31,799 nucleotides of DNA from NCBI GenBank assembly GCA_934667845.1, contig CAKUMQ010000030.1:1-31799 (forward strand). The letters are read 5' to 3'. This document shows, in pieces, positions 22,976 to 31,799 of the stretch; position 1 is the first letter of the stretch; every line of letters starts with the position of its first letter. The notes under the pieces are model-generated. The model was given only the letters and a program-made list of their open reading frames with translations. It was not told where the DNA came from and did not search any database. Made by a program: the position numbers and the translations under genes. Origin of the DNA: an uncultured Eubacteriales bacterium. Its GTDB lineage: Bacteria > Bacillota > Clostridia > Oscillospirales > Acutalibacteraceae.

Positions 22976-25082
22976 GCGTATGATCCGAATTTTCCGGCTC
23001 CGATGCCGACGTATCCGGCTGCGAGGATGGATCTGCGGACGGCTCTGTGGATTCGCTCGGACTCCCCCACTGCGGCGGATACTGATTATTCAGCACGGCA
23101 CGTCCGTTTATGCCGTCCATTGTATATTCGAGATACGGCTGATAGGAGGCGTTCGTCCCCGAACGGCGGATATGGATAACGACGGAATAGCTCGCCTTTC
23201 TCTCGGTAAAGCTCAGCTTGATGCTGCGCAGCTGATTGGGAAGAAGTCCCTGCAGATCGGTGGAATACATCGCCTGCTTGGCTTCGCGCCCGTCGATATA
23301 CACCTTGAGATCCACGGCAACCGACACATCCGGCAACGGAACAGTCACATTCTGAATGTCGGTGAAGCCGGAGGCTACGGTCAGCACGACCTCCTCGCCG
23401 GGCGTCAGCAGCGTGTTTTTTGCCGGCTTCTGCTCGATCACCGTGCCGGTCACATACCCGGCCTTGTTCACGACGATGATATTTTCCTCTTTGACAACAA
23501 AGTTGTCCGCCGCCAGCATCCGGATAGCATCCGCCTGCGAAATATTGGTCACATCCGGCACCTTCACCGGCTCCACCGGCTTCGGTCCGTTGCTGACATA
23601 CATATAGATCGTCGTGCCCTTTTTGCAGGATTCGGGGAAGGCGGGGTCAATGCGGATCACACATTCCTCTTTCACCGTATCGCTGGACTGACGCACTTCT
23701 TTGACCGTGAACCCGGCGTTGTTCAGCCGGTTGTAGACCGTTGTGCGATCCTCACCCTCGGACACCGCAGGCACCTGGATCATATTCGGGCCCTTGCTGA
23801 CCGTGAGCTTGATCCGGCATTTCACCTTGACCAGGTGTTCCGGTGCGACGTCCTGATCAATGATCGTCCCTGCTTCGGAATCGTCAAACTGCGTGATGGA
23901 ATCCAAAAACTCATACCGGCGCAGATAGTCGGGATTGCTGATGACCTCATCGTAGTTCATGCCGACAAAATTATCCGCTCTGAACTCCTCGGCACTCTCA
24001 CCGGGCTTGATCACCTTCATCAGAAAGACGGCACCGACAAACAGCAGACACACGAGCAATACTGCGCCCGCAATTGCGGCAAGGATCGGCAAAAACGAGC
24101 TTTTTTTCTCGTCCCCGTCATTCTCTTCCTCTTCTTCGTCCTCTTTGTTCTCGCCGCGCACCTTGGAGATCGCATCCACAAAGCGCGTCGGCGTTTCGTC
24201 GACAAAATACTTATATTCAAAATGGATGCTCGGATTCCGCTTGAATTCGTCGATATCACTGAGCATTTCCGCCGCGGACTGATACCGCTCGGACGGCTCC
24301 TTCTGCATCGCCTTCAGCGTGATCTCCTCAAGCCCCTCGGGAATATCGGGGTTGATGTCCCGCGGGCGCGTCGGCTGCGACTGGAGCTGCATGATCGCCA
24401 CGGAGACGGCGTTATCCGCGTCAAAGGGCACGCGACCGGTCAGCATCTCATACAGCATTACGCCGACGGAATAGATATCCGCCTTTTCGTCGGTCAGCTC
24501 GCCGCGCGCCTGCTCCGGACTGATATAGTGCACGGAGCCGATGGCTTTGTCCTCCGAGGTGGCGCGCAGATCCTGACGGGAAAACCGCGCGATGCCGAAA
24601 TCCGTCACCTTGATGGTGCCGTCGGACAAAAGCATGATATTCTGCGGCTTGATATCGCGGTGGACGATGCCCTTGTCATGGGCATGCTGCAGCGCGCGCA
24701 GGATCTGCACGGTAAAGTGCACCGCCTCTTTCCAGCGGATATCCTTCTGCTGATCCATGTACTCCTTCAGCGTGATCCCGTCAATATATTCCATTACAAT
24801 ATACTGCAGATTCTCGCCGAGGCTGACGTCATACACCTTCACGATGTTCGGGTGCGAAAGGATGGCGATCGCCTTTGATTCGTTGCGGAAGCGGCGGACA
24901 AATTCCTCATTGTTGAGAAATTCCTCCTTGAGGATCTTCACCGCAACAATGCGGTCGTCGATCGTGTCATAGGCCTTATATACATAAGCCATGCCGCCGA
25001 CGCCGATAATTTCGCGGATCTCATATCTTCCGTCCAGGCGTTTTCCGATATACTTATCCACACTCATCACTCCTGTCTGCAT
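22968..25082 (-). CDS. prkC: PASTA-domain serine/threonine protein kinase PrkC
   Basis: A 704-residue membrane kinase that senses muropeptides and phosphorylates ribosomal, division and germination proteins. The kinase domain shows GVGGMAYVYKA, Lys49 in VAVKIL, HRDIKPQN with catalytic Asp143, DFGIAR and the SPEQARG activation segment end. An acidic juxtamembrane stretch (about 310-325) precedes one transmembrane helix at about 331-357. About three PASTA repeats follow outside the cell, then a beta domain and a Ser/Glu-rich tail. The first ATG overlaps the prpC stop (TAATG). ATG at 25067 or GTG at 25061, the latter with AGGAG at good spacing, are alternative starts. Confidence 0.96.
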   Translation of the reverse strand: MQTGVMSVDKYIGKRLDGRYEIREIIGVGGMAYVYKAYDTIDDRIVAVKILKEEFLNNEEFVRRFRNESKAIAILSHPNIVKVYDVSLGENLQYIVMEYIDGITLKEYMDQQKDIRWKEAVHFTVQILRALQHAHDKGIVHRDIKPQNIMLLSDGTIKVTDFGIARFSRQDLRATSEDKAIGSVHYISPEQARGELTDEKADIYSVGVMLYEMLTGRVPFDADNAVSVAIMQLQSQPTRPRDINPDIPEGLEEITLKAMQKEPSERYQSAAEMLSDIDEFKRNPSIHFEYKYFVDETPTRFVDAISKVRGENKEDEEEEENDGDEKKSSFLPILAAIAGAVLLVCLLFVGAVFLMKVIKPGESAEEFRADNFVGMNYDEVISNPDYLRRYEFLDSITQFDDSEAGTIIDQDVAPEHLVKVKCRIKLTVSKGPNMIQVPAVSEGEDRTTVYNRLNNAGFTVKEVRQSSDTVKEECVIRIDPAFPESCKKGTTIYMYVSNGPKPVEPVKVPDVTNISQADAIRMLAADNFVVKEENIIVVNKAGYVTGTVIEQKPAKNTLLTPGEEVVLTVASGFTDIQNVTVPLPDVSVAVDLKVYIDGREAKQAMYSTDLQGLLPNQLRSIKLSFTERKASYSVVIHIRRSGTNASYQPYLEYTMDGINGRAVLNNQYPPQWGSPSESTEPSADPSSQPDTSASEPENSDHTHE

Positions 25083-25813
25083 TACTCAAGCACGGCAACC
25101 ACCGTGATATTGTCCGCGCCGCCATGGGAAATGGCGGCTTGCACAAGCGTCTCCGGAAGCTGCACAAAGGGGGTCGTTTCGATCAGATGCTGTATTTCAT
25201 CGGTCTCGACCATATTGGTCAGGCCGTCGGAACAAAGGAGCAAAAGCTCACCCGGCTCTGAAAACGGCACGGTGTCGAGATCCATCTGAACGGATTCATC
25301 TACACCGAGCGCGCGGGTGATAATATGTTTGCGGGGATCGGATCGCGCCTGCTCCGGCGTCATTTTCCCCTGATCCACCATGTCCTGCACATAGGAGTGA
25401 TCCGATGTCAGCTGACAAAGCGTGCCGTCGCGATAGAGATACGCCCGGCTGTCGCCGACATGAACCACATGTGCTTCGCCGCCGTGGATCACGGCGCCGA
25501 CCAGAGTAGTGCCCATACCGCGAAGGGACAGATCCGCCGCTCCGCGGTCAAATATTTCGATATTGGCTGCTGCCACGGCGCTTTCCAGCACATTTTCCAG
25601 AGAAGCCGCCGTCATATCCTGCCGAAAGGAGGAAAGAATGCGTTCGGCGATCAGCGAAACGGCAATGCGGCTTGCCACCGCGCCGCCGTTGGCACCGCCC
25701 ATGCCGTCACAGACCAGGGCAAAGCCCCCGTTCTCCGTGATCAGTTTATAGGCAAAATCATCCTGATTTTCTTCGCGTACCGAGCCTATATCGCTCGCTC
25801 CGAGAATATTCAT
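25082..25813 (-). CDS. prpC: PP2C-family protein phosphatase PrpC
   Basis: A 243-residue metal-dependent phosphatase that reverses PrkC phosphorylation. The PP2C motifs are complete: SDIGSVREENQDDF, VCDGMGG, HVGDSRAYLYR, LTSDHS, CSDGLTNM and GGADNITVV; the aspartates bind the Mn or Mg pair. It has no membrane segment. The ATG overlaps the rlmN stop region, and its own stop overlaps the prkC start, so expression of phosphatase and kinase is coupled. Confidence 0.97.
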   Translation of the reverse strand: MNILGASDIGSVREENQDDFAYKLITENGGFALVCDGMGGANGGAVASRIAVSLIAERILSSFRQDMTAASLENVLESAVAAANIEIFDRGAADLSLRGMGTTLVGAVIHGGEAHVVHVGDSRAYLYRDGTLCQLTSDHSYVQDMVDQGKMTPEQARSDPRKHIITRALGVDESVQMDLDTVPFSEPGELLLLCSDGLTNMVETDEIQHLIETTPFVQLPETLVQAAISHGGADNITVVAVLE

Positions 25814-26865
25814 CCCGTTTTGCCTCCCTTCCCCTCTTCTTGGTCCGCCTGCCGCCGCAGCTGACCGCAGGACGCCTGTATATCCGCCCCGAGTGTGCGC
25901 CGGATGGTCGCGGTAATGCCATGCTTTTCCAGTATACGCTGGAAAGCCGCCAGACGCTCTCTTGTGCTGCGGTGGTGGGATTTTCCCTTTACCTCATTGG
26001 CGGGAATCAGGTTGACGTGACAGAGCATACCGCTCAGCTTTTCTGCCAGCTCATACGCGCAGGCATCGCTGTCATTTACGCCGCGGATCATCGCATATTC
26101 AAACGAGATCCGGCGTCCCGTATGCGCCGCATAGTCGCGGCAGGCCGCCAAAAGCTCATCCACCGGGAAACGCCGGTTGACGGGCATCAGCCGGTCACGC
26201 AGCGCATCATTCGGCGCGTGGAGAGAAACCGACAGCGTCAGTGCATAATTTTTCTCCTGCAAAAGCCGGATTCTGTCCACAAGCCCGCAGGTGGACAGCG
26301 ACACATGACGCATCCCGATATGCACGCCGTCCTCGGTGCCGAGCATATCGAGAAAACGCGTTACCTGCTCAAAATTATCGAGCGGCTCGCCCATCCCCAT
26401 CAGCACGATAGAGGACACGCGGATCCCGCGGTCACTCTGCGCCGTCTCGATCTGGGCAAGCATCTCGGAGGCGGTCAGATTGCGGACAAAGCCGCCCATG
26501 CCGGTGGCACAGAACACACAGCCCATCTTGCAGCCGACCTGTGTGGACAGGCACATCGACCAGCCGTGGTGATACTGCATCAAAACAGCCTCGACCGTTT
26601 CGCCGTCCGACAGGGAAAACAGGTATTTAACCGTGCCGTCGATCGCGGAAACCAGCCGGCGGCTGATCTCGACCCCCGGCGCCGTATACCGCTCCGCCAG
26701 CTGTTCTCTGAGCTTTTCGGGCAGATCCGTCATCTTTGACAGATCGGTTACGCCGCTGTCCAGCCAGCGGGAAAGCTGGCGCGCCCGAAACGGCGGCCAC
26801 CCGAGCGCCGTAACCACGGCTTCCCGCTTTTCCGGCGCCATAGAGCGGATATCCTCTTTCTCCAA
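25810..26865 (-). CDS. rlmN: 23S rRNA (A2503-C2)/tRNA (A37-C2) methyltransferase RlmN
   Basis: A 351-residue radical SAM enzyme. The cluster motif CKMGCVFC gives Cys112, Cys116 and Cys119 (CX3CX2C). GMGEPLDN, the SAM-binding LSTCGLVDRI and a late conserved Cys near 338 in ADIQASCGQL complete the family pattern. The start is TTG at 26865, with GAGGTGAG upstream overlapping the rsmB stop. Methylation at A2503 tunes the peptidyl transferase exit region. It follows rsmB as in the Bacillus yloM-yloN order. Confidence 0.96.
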   Translation of the reverse strand: MEKEDIRSMAPEKREAVVTALGWPPFRARQLSRWLDSGVTDLSKMTDLPEKLREQLAERYTAPGVEISRRLVSAIDGTVKYLFSLSDGETVEAVLMQYHHGWSMCLSTQVGCKMGCVFCATGMGGFVRNLTASEMLAQIETAQSDRGIRVSSIVLMGMGEPLDNFEQVTRFLDMLGTEDGVHIGMRHVSLSTCGLVDRIRLLQEKNYALTLSVSLHAPNDALRDRLMPVNRRFPVDELLAACRDYAAHTGRRISFEYAMIRGVNDSDACAYELAEKLSGMLCHVNLIPANEVKGKSHHRSTRERLAAFQRILEKHGITATIRRTLGADIQASCGQLRRQADQEEGKGGKTG

Positions 26866-26874
26866 GAACTCACC

Positions 26875-28221
26875 TCAACCCTGCCGGACAAATCCGGCGA
26901 TAAAAAAGCCGTCCGACCCGTGCAGATGCGGAAACAGCGTCAGCCGCCACGACGGCGGCGATCCCGCTGCCGCAAAGCAGGCGGAAAGCGGCAGTGTGCG
27001 CGGCACAAATGCGGGGTGCTCCCGCAAAAACCGCTCGACCACCTGCTCGTTCTCCGCCGGATTCAGCGTGCAGGTCGAATACTGCAGATACCCGCCCTTT
27101 GCCGTCATTTTCGACGACTCTTCGAGGATGCGGTACTGCAGCGCCGGAAGATCGGCAAACTGTTCTGGCGATTTATAGCGGATCTCGGGCTTACGCCGGA
27201 TCACGCCGAGACCGGAGCAGGGCACGTCGCAGAGCACGCGGTCAAACCGTCCCGCCCGCTCGGGCGGACACGGAGTCGACGCATCGCGCTGCTCGACCCG
27301 CACGGTCTTTGCGCCGAAAAGCTGCGCGCGACGGCGCAGCTCCTCACATTTTGCCGCATAGCAGTCCCCGGCGAGGATCTCTCCCTCCCCGCGCAGATAC
27401 TGCGACAGGGTGAGCGATTTACCGCCCGGCGCGGCACAGACATCGGCAACGCGCATTCCCGGCGCCGCTTCCAAAGCGGCGCAGCAAAGCTGCGACGCCT
27501 TATCCTGATAATAATAGCAGTTTTCTTCCGTTTTTTCAAGAGGATTTCGCTCTGAGACCCCCAAAAGTTGTAAACAATTTTCCAAATCTGCGCATTTTTC
27601 CGCAGAAATTCCCTGCAAAGCCAGCCTTTCGGTCAGCGCATCGGTGGTCGTCAGTGCCGTATTCACCCGCACATACGCGGGCGGCGCGCCGTTGAGGCTT
27701 TGCACCAGCGCATACGCAGCCGCCTTTCCGTAGGTGTTTTCCCAAAACCGGATCCACTCTGCGGGACAGGACTCCTTTATCGCCAGCCCCTCCGCCGTTT
27801 CGGTATCCAGCGCAGAAAGCAATTCCTCCTGCCGCCGCAGCACACCGCGCAGCACGCCGTTGACAAAGCCGGCGGCTGACGGCTGACCGAAGCGGCGGGT
27901 CATCGACACCGCCTCATTGACGGCGGCGGATGCCGGGATCCTGTCCATATACAAAAGCTGGCAGACCGCGGTCTGCGCGATCGCCGTCACCGCCGGATGC
28001 CAGCGGTTTTGCGGGCGCGAGGCACAGCGGGAAAGCAGATAGTCGATCGTCAGCCGGCGCTCGACCGTGCCGTAGATAATCGCGGTTGCGAGCGCGCGCT
28101 CCCGCGGCGGCAGATCGCACGAGGCAAGCAGGGAATTCACCACGATATTCGAATAAGCACCGCCCTCGTTTAACCGGCGGACAGCCGCAACGGCAGCCTC
28201 CCGCCCATTGCGCGGCGTCAA
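26875..28221 (-). CDS. rsmB: 16S rRNA (cytosine-967-C5)-methyltransferase RsmB
   Basis: A 448-residue m5C methyltransferase. The N-terminal NusB-like helical domain (about 1-140, AAVRRLNEGGAYSNIVVN) is followed by the Rossmann methyltransferase with VCAAPGGKSLTL (SAM site), DVPCSGLGVIRRKPE and the second catalytic Cys in YSTCTLNPAEN. The start is TTG at 28221, within the TTGA overlap with the metallopeptidase stop. An AAAGGGA Shine-Dalgarno lies in the preceding gene. No better ATG is near. Confidence 0.95.
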   Translation of the reverse strand: MTPRNGREAAVAAVRRLNEGGAYSNIVVNSLLASCDLPPRERALATAIIYGTVERRLTIDYLLSRCASRPQNRWHPAVTAIAQTAVCQLLYMDRIPASAAVNEAVSMTRRFGQPSAAGFVNGVLRGVLRRQEELLSALDTETAEGLAIKESCPAEWIRFWENTYGKAAAYALVQSLNGAPPAYVRVNTALTTTDALTERLALQGISAEKCADLENCLQLLGVSERNPLEKTEENCYYYQDKASQLCCAALEAAPGMRVADVCAAPGGKSLTLSQYLRGEGEILAGDCYAAKCEELRRRAQLFGAKTVRVEQRDASTPCPPERAGRFDRVLCDVPCSGLGVIRRKPEIRYKSPEQFADLPALQYRILEESSKMTAKGGYLQYSTCTLNPAENEQVVERFLREHPAFVPRTLPLSACFAAAGSPPSWRLTLFPHLHGSDGFFIAGFVRQG

Positions 28222-28913
28222 CGCCGTCCCTTTCGGTTGTTTCCCGCCACGATCAGCAGCAGGCGCAGAAAGCTCATCAGCGACAAAAACAGCGCCGCCA
28301 CATAGGTCATTGCCGCAGCGGACAGCACCCGGCGCACACCATCCAGCTCCTCCTGCGTGAAGCGTCCGCAGGCGCTAAGCTCCGCCAGTGCACGTCGGCT
28401 GGCATTAAATTCCACCGGGAGTGTGATCAGCTGAAACAGCACGGCAAAGCCAAAGCACCCGACGCCGACATAGGCGAGCGGGTAAAAGCTGAAGATCAGC
28501 CCGAGCACGACCAGATAAGTGGAGATCGTGGAGGCAAAATTGGTGACCGGGACGATCGCCATGCGGATACGCGCCGGCGCGTAATTATCGGCGTATTGCA
28601 ACGCGTGACCCGTCTCATGCGCCGCCACGCCGACGGCGGAGACCGTCGGCGTATCCAAAACCGTCTCCGACAGGTGGATCGTCTGATCCGACGGATTATA
28701 ATAATCGGTCATGGAACCGGACACGGGCAGGATGGGCAGATTCAGTCCCCGCGCAGACTGGATCAGACGCGAGGCCTCCGCGCCGGTCATCGAGCTGCGC
28801 ACGCCGCTGTACCGGCGAAACACCCGTTTCACATGCACCTGTGCGATCAACGTGAGAATGATCGCCGGAACGACAAGCACCAGATACCAGTAATCCATCA
28901 TGAAAAGGGGCAT
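28218..28913 (-). CDS. YugP-like neutral zinc metallopeptidase
   Basis: A 231-residue membrane-bound zinc peptidase. Residues about 5-25 are a transmembrane helix. HETGH (HEXXH type) supplies the zinc ligands and catalytic Glu, with further hydrophobic helices at about 130-175 and near the C-terminus. A conserved-looking YNPSDQTIHLSE segment and FNASRRAL support the YugP family. I start at 28913 because GGAGGTAA lies directly upstream; the longer frame overlaps fmt. Its substrate is not known. It stands between fmt and rsmB in the long operon, and the position suggests membrane protein quality control near translation; that is inference. Confidence 0.9.
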   Translation of the reverse strand: MPLFMMDYWYLVLVVPAIILTLIAQVHVKRVFRRYSGVRSSMTGAEASRLIQSARGLNLPILPVSGSMTDYYNPSDQTIHLSETVLDTPTVSAVGVAAHETGHALQYADNYAPARIRMAIVPVTNFASTISTYLVVLGLIFSFYPLAYVGVGCFGFAVLFQLITLPVEFNASRRALAELSACGRFTQEELDGVRRVLSAAAMTYVAALFLSLMSFLRLLLIVAGNNRKGRR

Positions 28914-28932
28914 AGCGTTACCTCCGTTTAAC

Positions 28933-29856
28933 TTATTCCAGACGGCTGCCGATCTCGGCGGGATGCCCGCGCAGGAAATCGGCGGCAGCCATGCGGCGCG
29001 CTCCCTCCGCCTGTACCTCCTGCAGCAGCAGCATATGCCCGTCGCCGCAGGCAACGGCAAACGGTGAAAGCGACACCACCGTACCCGCTGCCGCGCCGGT
29101 CTCTCCGCCGACGGCGCTAACATGAATCTTCAGCGTTTTCCCGCCAAAGCGGCAGGTCGCGCCCGGCCACGGCGACAGACCGCGCACCTGATCGTGCAGA
29201 ACCTTCGCCGGGCGTGTCCAGTCAAGCGGACTGCAGCTGCGGTCCAGCATCGGGGCGAGGGTCGCCTCGGCGGAATTTTGCGGCGTGCGCACCGCCGTGT
29301 GCGCTTCAAGCGCCGCGAGCGTCTGCAAAAGCAGCGCGGCACCGTCCGCCGCCAGCTCGTCGAACAGCTCGCCGGACGTCTCATCCTCCCGCACCGCACG
29401 GGAGGACTGCATCAGGATATCCCCCGTATCCAATCCTTCATCCATCTGCATCGTCGTCACGCCCGCTTCGCGGTCGCCGGAAAGGATCGTCCACTGGATC
29501 GGTGCCGCGCCGCGGTGACGCGGCAGGAGCGAGGCGTGCACATTGACACAACCGAGCGGCGGAAGCTCCAGAATATCCTTTGGCAAAATGCGCCCGTAGG
29601 CGACAACAACGATCACATCGGGATCCTCCCGTGCGATCCGCTCCTTCGCCTCCCCGTCGCGCAGCGTGCGCGGCTGGTAGATCGGAATATTGTGTGTAAT
29701 GGCGCACGCCTTTACATCGGAAACCGACATCTGCTGCCCGCGCCCCTTGGGCTTATCCTCCCGTGTGACCACGAGACTGACTGTGTGCCCGGCGCCAATA
29801 AGGCTTTCCAGCGAGGAAACGGCAAAGTCGGGCGTACCCATAAATACGATCCGCAT
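28933..29856 (-). CDS. fmt: Methionyl-tRNA formyltransferase
   Basis: A 307-residue enzyme that formylates initiator Met-tRNA using 10-formyl-tetrahydrofolate. The N-terminal Rossmann domain begins MRIVFMGTPDFAV. The catalytic motif NVHASLLPRHRGAAPIQW carries the conserved Asn and His, and MDEGLDTGDIL holds the Asp. A C-terminal OB-fold domain follows. AAAGGGGAAGG precedes the ATG. It lies 12 bases after def, its usual partner. Confidence 0.97.
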   Translation of the reverse strand: MRIVFMGTPDFAVSSLESLIGAGHTVSLVVTREDKPKGRGQQMSVSDVKACAITHNIPIYQPRTLRDGEAKERIAREDPDVIVVVAYGRILPKDILELPPLGCVNVHASLLPRHRGAAPIQWTILSGDREAGVTTMQMDEGLDTGDILMQSSRAVREDETSGELFDELAADGAALLLQTLAALEAHTAVRTPQNSAEATLAPMLDRSCSPLDWTRPAKVLHDQVRGLSPWPGATCRFGGKTLKIHVSAVGGETGAAAGTVVSLSPFAVACGDGHMLLLQEVQAEGARRMAAADFLRGHPAEIGSRLE

Positions 29857-29868
29857 AGTCCTTCCCCT

Positions 29869-30330
29869 TTACAACTCTTCCGGATCGACCTTGCGGATCC
29901 CGTGACTTGTGAACAGAACACCGTTGAGATGGTCGTTCTCATGGCAGATGCAGCGCGCCTTGAGGTCCGTTCCGGTCACATAGAAGTATTTTCCGTTGCG
30001 GTCCTGTGCTTTCAGCTTGACCTTTTTCGGGCGCTCGGTGATCCACCACTCGCCGGGCAGGGACAGACAGCCCTCCATCTCCTCCTGGATGCCCTTGCTG
30101 TCCACGATCTCCGGATTGATCGCCTCGATCAGCTCGCCGTCGAGATCCATGATAAACACGCGGCGCAGCACGCCGACCTGCGGCGCCGCCAATCCGACGC
30201 CGTCAGCCAGGTGCAGCGTTTCCGCCATGTCGTCGAGAAGCTGCCACAGCCGCTCGTCGAATTCCGTTACGGGACGACAGGTCTTTCCCAGAATCGGATC
30301 GCCCACCTTGACAATATTCCGAATCGCCAT
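29869..30330 (-). CDS. def: Peptide deformylase
   Basis: A 153-residue metalloenzyme that removes the formyl group from nascent N-terminal Met. The three motifs are all present: GVGLAAPQVG, EGCLSLPG with the metal Cys, and CHENDHLNG with both metal His and the catalytic Glu. I prefer the second ATG, at 30330, because AAAGGAG lies seven bases before it; the ATG at 30336 lies only one base from that site. It follows priA by about a dozen bases. Confidence 0.97.
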   Translation of the reverse strand: MAIRNIVKVGDPILGKTCRPVTEFDERLWQLLDDMAETLHLADGVGLAAPQVGVLRRVFIMDLDGELIEAINPEIVDSKGIQEEMEGCLSLPGEWWITERPKKVKLKAQDRNGKYFYVTGTDLKARCICHENDHLNGVLFTSHGIRKVDPEEL

Positions 30331-30342
30331 ATCCATTCTCCT

Positions 30343-31799
30343 TTACAATGACCCTGCCGGGTCAATATCGGCAAATATACGGACGTCACGCTTTTGCGCC
30401 TCACGCCCGAGATCCGTCAAAAGCTCCGCAAGCAGCCGACGCAGCTGCGTGCAGTTGACGGTCTTGACCAATAGCTTATAGCGGTATTTTCCCGCCACAC
30501 GGCTGACGACAGCCGGCATGGGGTCGAGCGCAATCATCGGCAGACCGGCATAGGGGCCGGTCACAAGCCCATGCAGCTTTTTCAGGCAGGTATACGCCGC
30601 ATCACGCACCGCCGCCTCCTCCCGACCGACAAAGCCGAATTGGCACAGATCGGCAAAGGGCGGGTATTTCATCAGACGCCGCGCCTGGATCTCGGTATCG
30701 AAAAAGCCGTCATAATCCTGCCTTGCGGCAAACTGAATGATATAATGCTCCGGCGAATAGGTCTGAATGACCGCTTTTCCGTCGCCGTCCCGCCGTCCGG
30801 CGCGGCCGATAACTTGGGTCAACAGGGAAAACGTCGTTTCAAAGCAGCGGAAATCCGCGCCGAATAGCGACTGATCGGCAGAAAGCACGCCGACTAAAGC
30901 CACGCGCGGAAAATCCAGCCCCTTTGCCACCATCTGCGTACCGAGCAGAATATCATACTCCCCGCGCCGGAACGCCTCAAAGCTGTTTTCATAGGCAAGG
31001 CGCGACAGTGTGGTATCGGCGTCCATACGCAGCACCGAGGCATCCGGGAACCGCGCTGTCAGCTCCTCCTCCACCCGCTGTGTACCGAGACCGGAAAAGC
31101 GGAGCTTATCCGATCCGCACTCCGGGCAACGGGACGCCACCGGCTCGGTGTGTCCGCAGTAGTGGCACATCAGCTGCCGGTTGGCGCGGTGATAGGTCAG
31201 CGAGATGCTGCACAACGGACAGGTCATCACATGACCGCAGCTGCGGCAGGAGATAAAGGTATTATACCCGCGTCGGTTCAAAAGTAACACCGCCTGTTTT
31301 CCGGCGGAGAGACAATCCGCAAGGGCTGTCTCCAGCTTTTGCCCGATGATCGCATCCGGCGACAGCTCCTCACGCATATCGGCAATGTCCACCTCGGGCA
31401 GTCTGGCGCTGCCGTAACGGGATCGCAGCGTATACAGCGTATACCGCCCGCTTTTGGCAAGGTAGTAGCTCTCCACCGACGGCGTCGCCGAGGTCATCAG
31501 CAGCATGGCATTGTGCCGCACGCAGCGGAAACGGGCAATATCGCGGGTATGGTAGCGCGGACTGGATTCGGACTTGTAGGTGTGCTCCTGCTCCTCGTCC
31601 ATCACGATCAGTCCCAGCCGATCGCACGGCGCGAACACGGCCGAGCGCGTGCCCACCACGATCTGCGCGTCGCCGCGGCGGATGCGTTTCCATTCGTCCA
31701 TCCGCTCGCCGATGGCCAAGCCGCTGTGCAGCACCGCGACGCGGCGGCCGTAGCGCTGCAAAAACAGCCCCATCATCTGCGGCGTCAGCGAGATCTCCG
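30343..31799 (-). CDS. priA: Primosomal protein N' (PriA helicase), 5' end beyond window
   Basis: The C-terminal 485 or so codons of the replication-restart helicase; the reading frame is open to the window edge, so the DNA-binding N-terminus and Walker A lie outside. The edge reads EISLTPQMM, a family motif. Then come the DEEQ box (PriA Walker B) and TSATPS. Eight cysteines in CRSCGHVMTCPLC and CHYCGHTEPVASRCPEC bind two zincs. Helicase motifs V and VI appear in LLGTQMVAKGLDFPRVALVG and LTQVIGRAGR. PriA restarts stalled forks and loads the primosome. It heads the visible part of the long operon, as in Bacillus. Confidence 0.97.
   Translation of the reverse strand, partial: EISLTPQMMGLFLQRYGRRVAVLHSGLAIGERMDEWKRIRRGDAQIVVGTRSAVFAPCDRLGLIVMDEEQEHTYKSESSPRYHTRDIARFRCVRHNAMLLMTSATPSVESYYLAKSGRYTLYTLRSRYGSARLPEVDIADMREELSPDAIIGQKLETALADCLSAGKQAVLLLNRRGYNTFISCRSCGHVMTCPLCSISLTYHRANRQLMCHYCGHTEPVASRCPECGSDKLRFSGLGTQRVEEELTARFPDASVLRMDADTTLSRLAYENSFEAFRRGEYDILLGTQMVAKGLDFPRVALVGVLSADQSLFGADFRCFETTFSLLTQVIGRAGRRDGDGKAVIQTYSPEHYIIQFAARQDYDGFFDTEIQARRLMKYPPFADLCQFGFVGREEAAVRDAAYTCLKKLHGLVTGPYAGLPMIALDPMPAVVSRVAGKYRYKLLVKTVNCTQLRRLLAELLTDLGREAQKRDVRIFADIDPAGSL

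Noticed and set aside
22974..24878. 634-codon plus-strand open frame opposite prkC
   Set aside because: It is an antisense shadow: His/Arg/Asp-rich composition, no Shine-Dalgarno or family motif, and prkC on the other strand is unmistakable.

Overview
The window is GC-rich chromosomal DNA from a spore-forming, low-branching Firmicute of the class Clostridia, most likely an Oscillospirales/Ruminococcaceae-type organism (inferred from gene order and families, not from a database search). The main evidence is a small SRP RNA upstream of dnaX-ybaB-recR, a type A RNase P RNA, the priA-def-fmt-rsmB-rlmN-prpC-prkC-rsgA block, and a SpoVM-like micro-ORF just past rsgA, as in Bacillus.

Left part (1-6300), mostly minus strand. 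A MarR regulator and an ABC half-transporter (cut by the window edge) form an operon with a near-consensus promoter and a palindromic operator. Next is a three-gene membrane operon (XRE regulator, DUF3169-like protein, small anchored protein) whose promoter is covered by TGACAA repeats. A class A penicillin-binding protein follows with its own promoter and terminator.

Middle-left (6301-11380), minus strand. This is a genome-maintenance operon reading SRP RNA, dnaX, ybaB, recR, smpB and a family 4 glycosyltransferase. The SRP RNA has a TTGACT-N17-TATACT promoter.

Middle (11495-21400). On the plus strand are a membrane-anchored polysaccharide deacetylase and an amidase/SH3 protein. An AraC regulator diverges from a Gfo/Idh/MocA oxidoreductase. 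rnpB follows, converging on a two-gene minus operon (hypoxanthine-type DNA glycosylase and GH78 rhamnosidase-like enzyme). Then comes a plus-strand three-gene module: an Ig-like/carboxypeptidase-regulatory-like protein, a SpoIID-like domain fused to three peptidoglycan-binding repeats, and a protein with two peptidoglycan-binding repeats. None of the three shows a signal peptide. This is the least described system in the window and is probably sporulation-linked.

Right part (21444-31799), minus strand. One long tightly packed operon runs priA (5' end outside the window), def, fmt, a YugP-like zinc metallopeptidase, rsmB, rlmN, prpC, prkC, rsgA, a 49-codon membrane peptide, spoVM and rqcP. It combines replication restart, N-terminal formyl-methionine handling, rRNA modification, ribosome assembly, PASTA kinase signalling and spore coat assembly.

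There are no mobile elements, CRISPR arrays or tRNAs that I can see. TTG start codons are unusually frequent.
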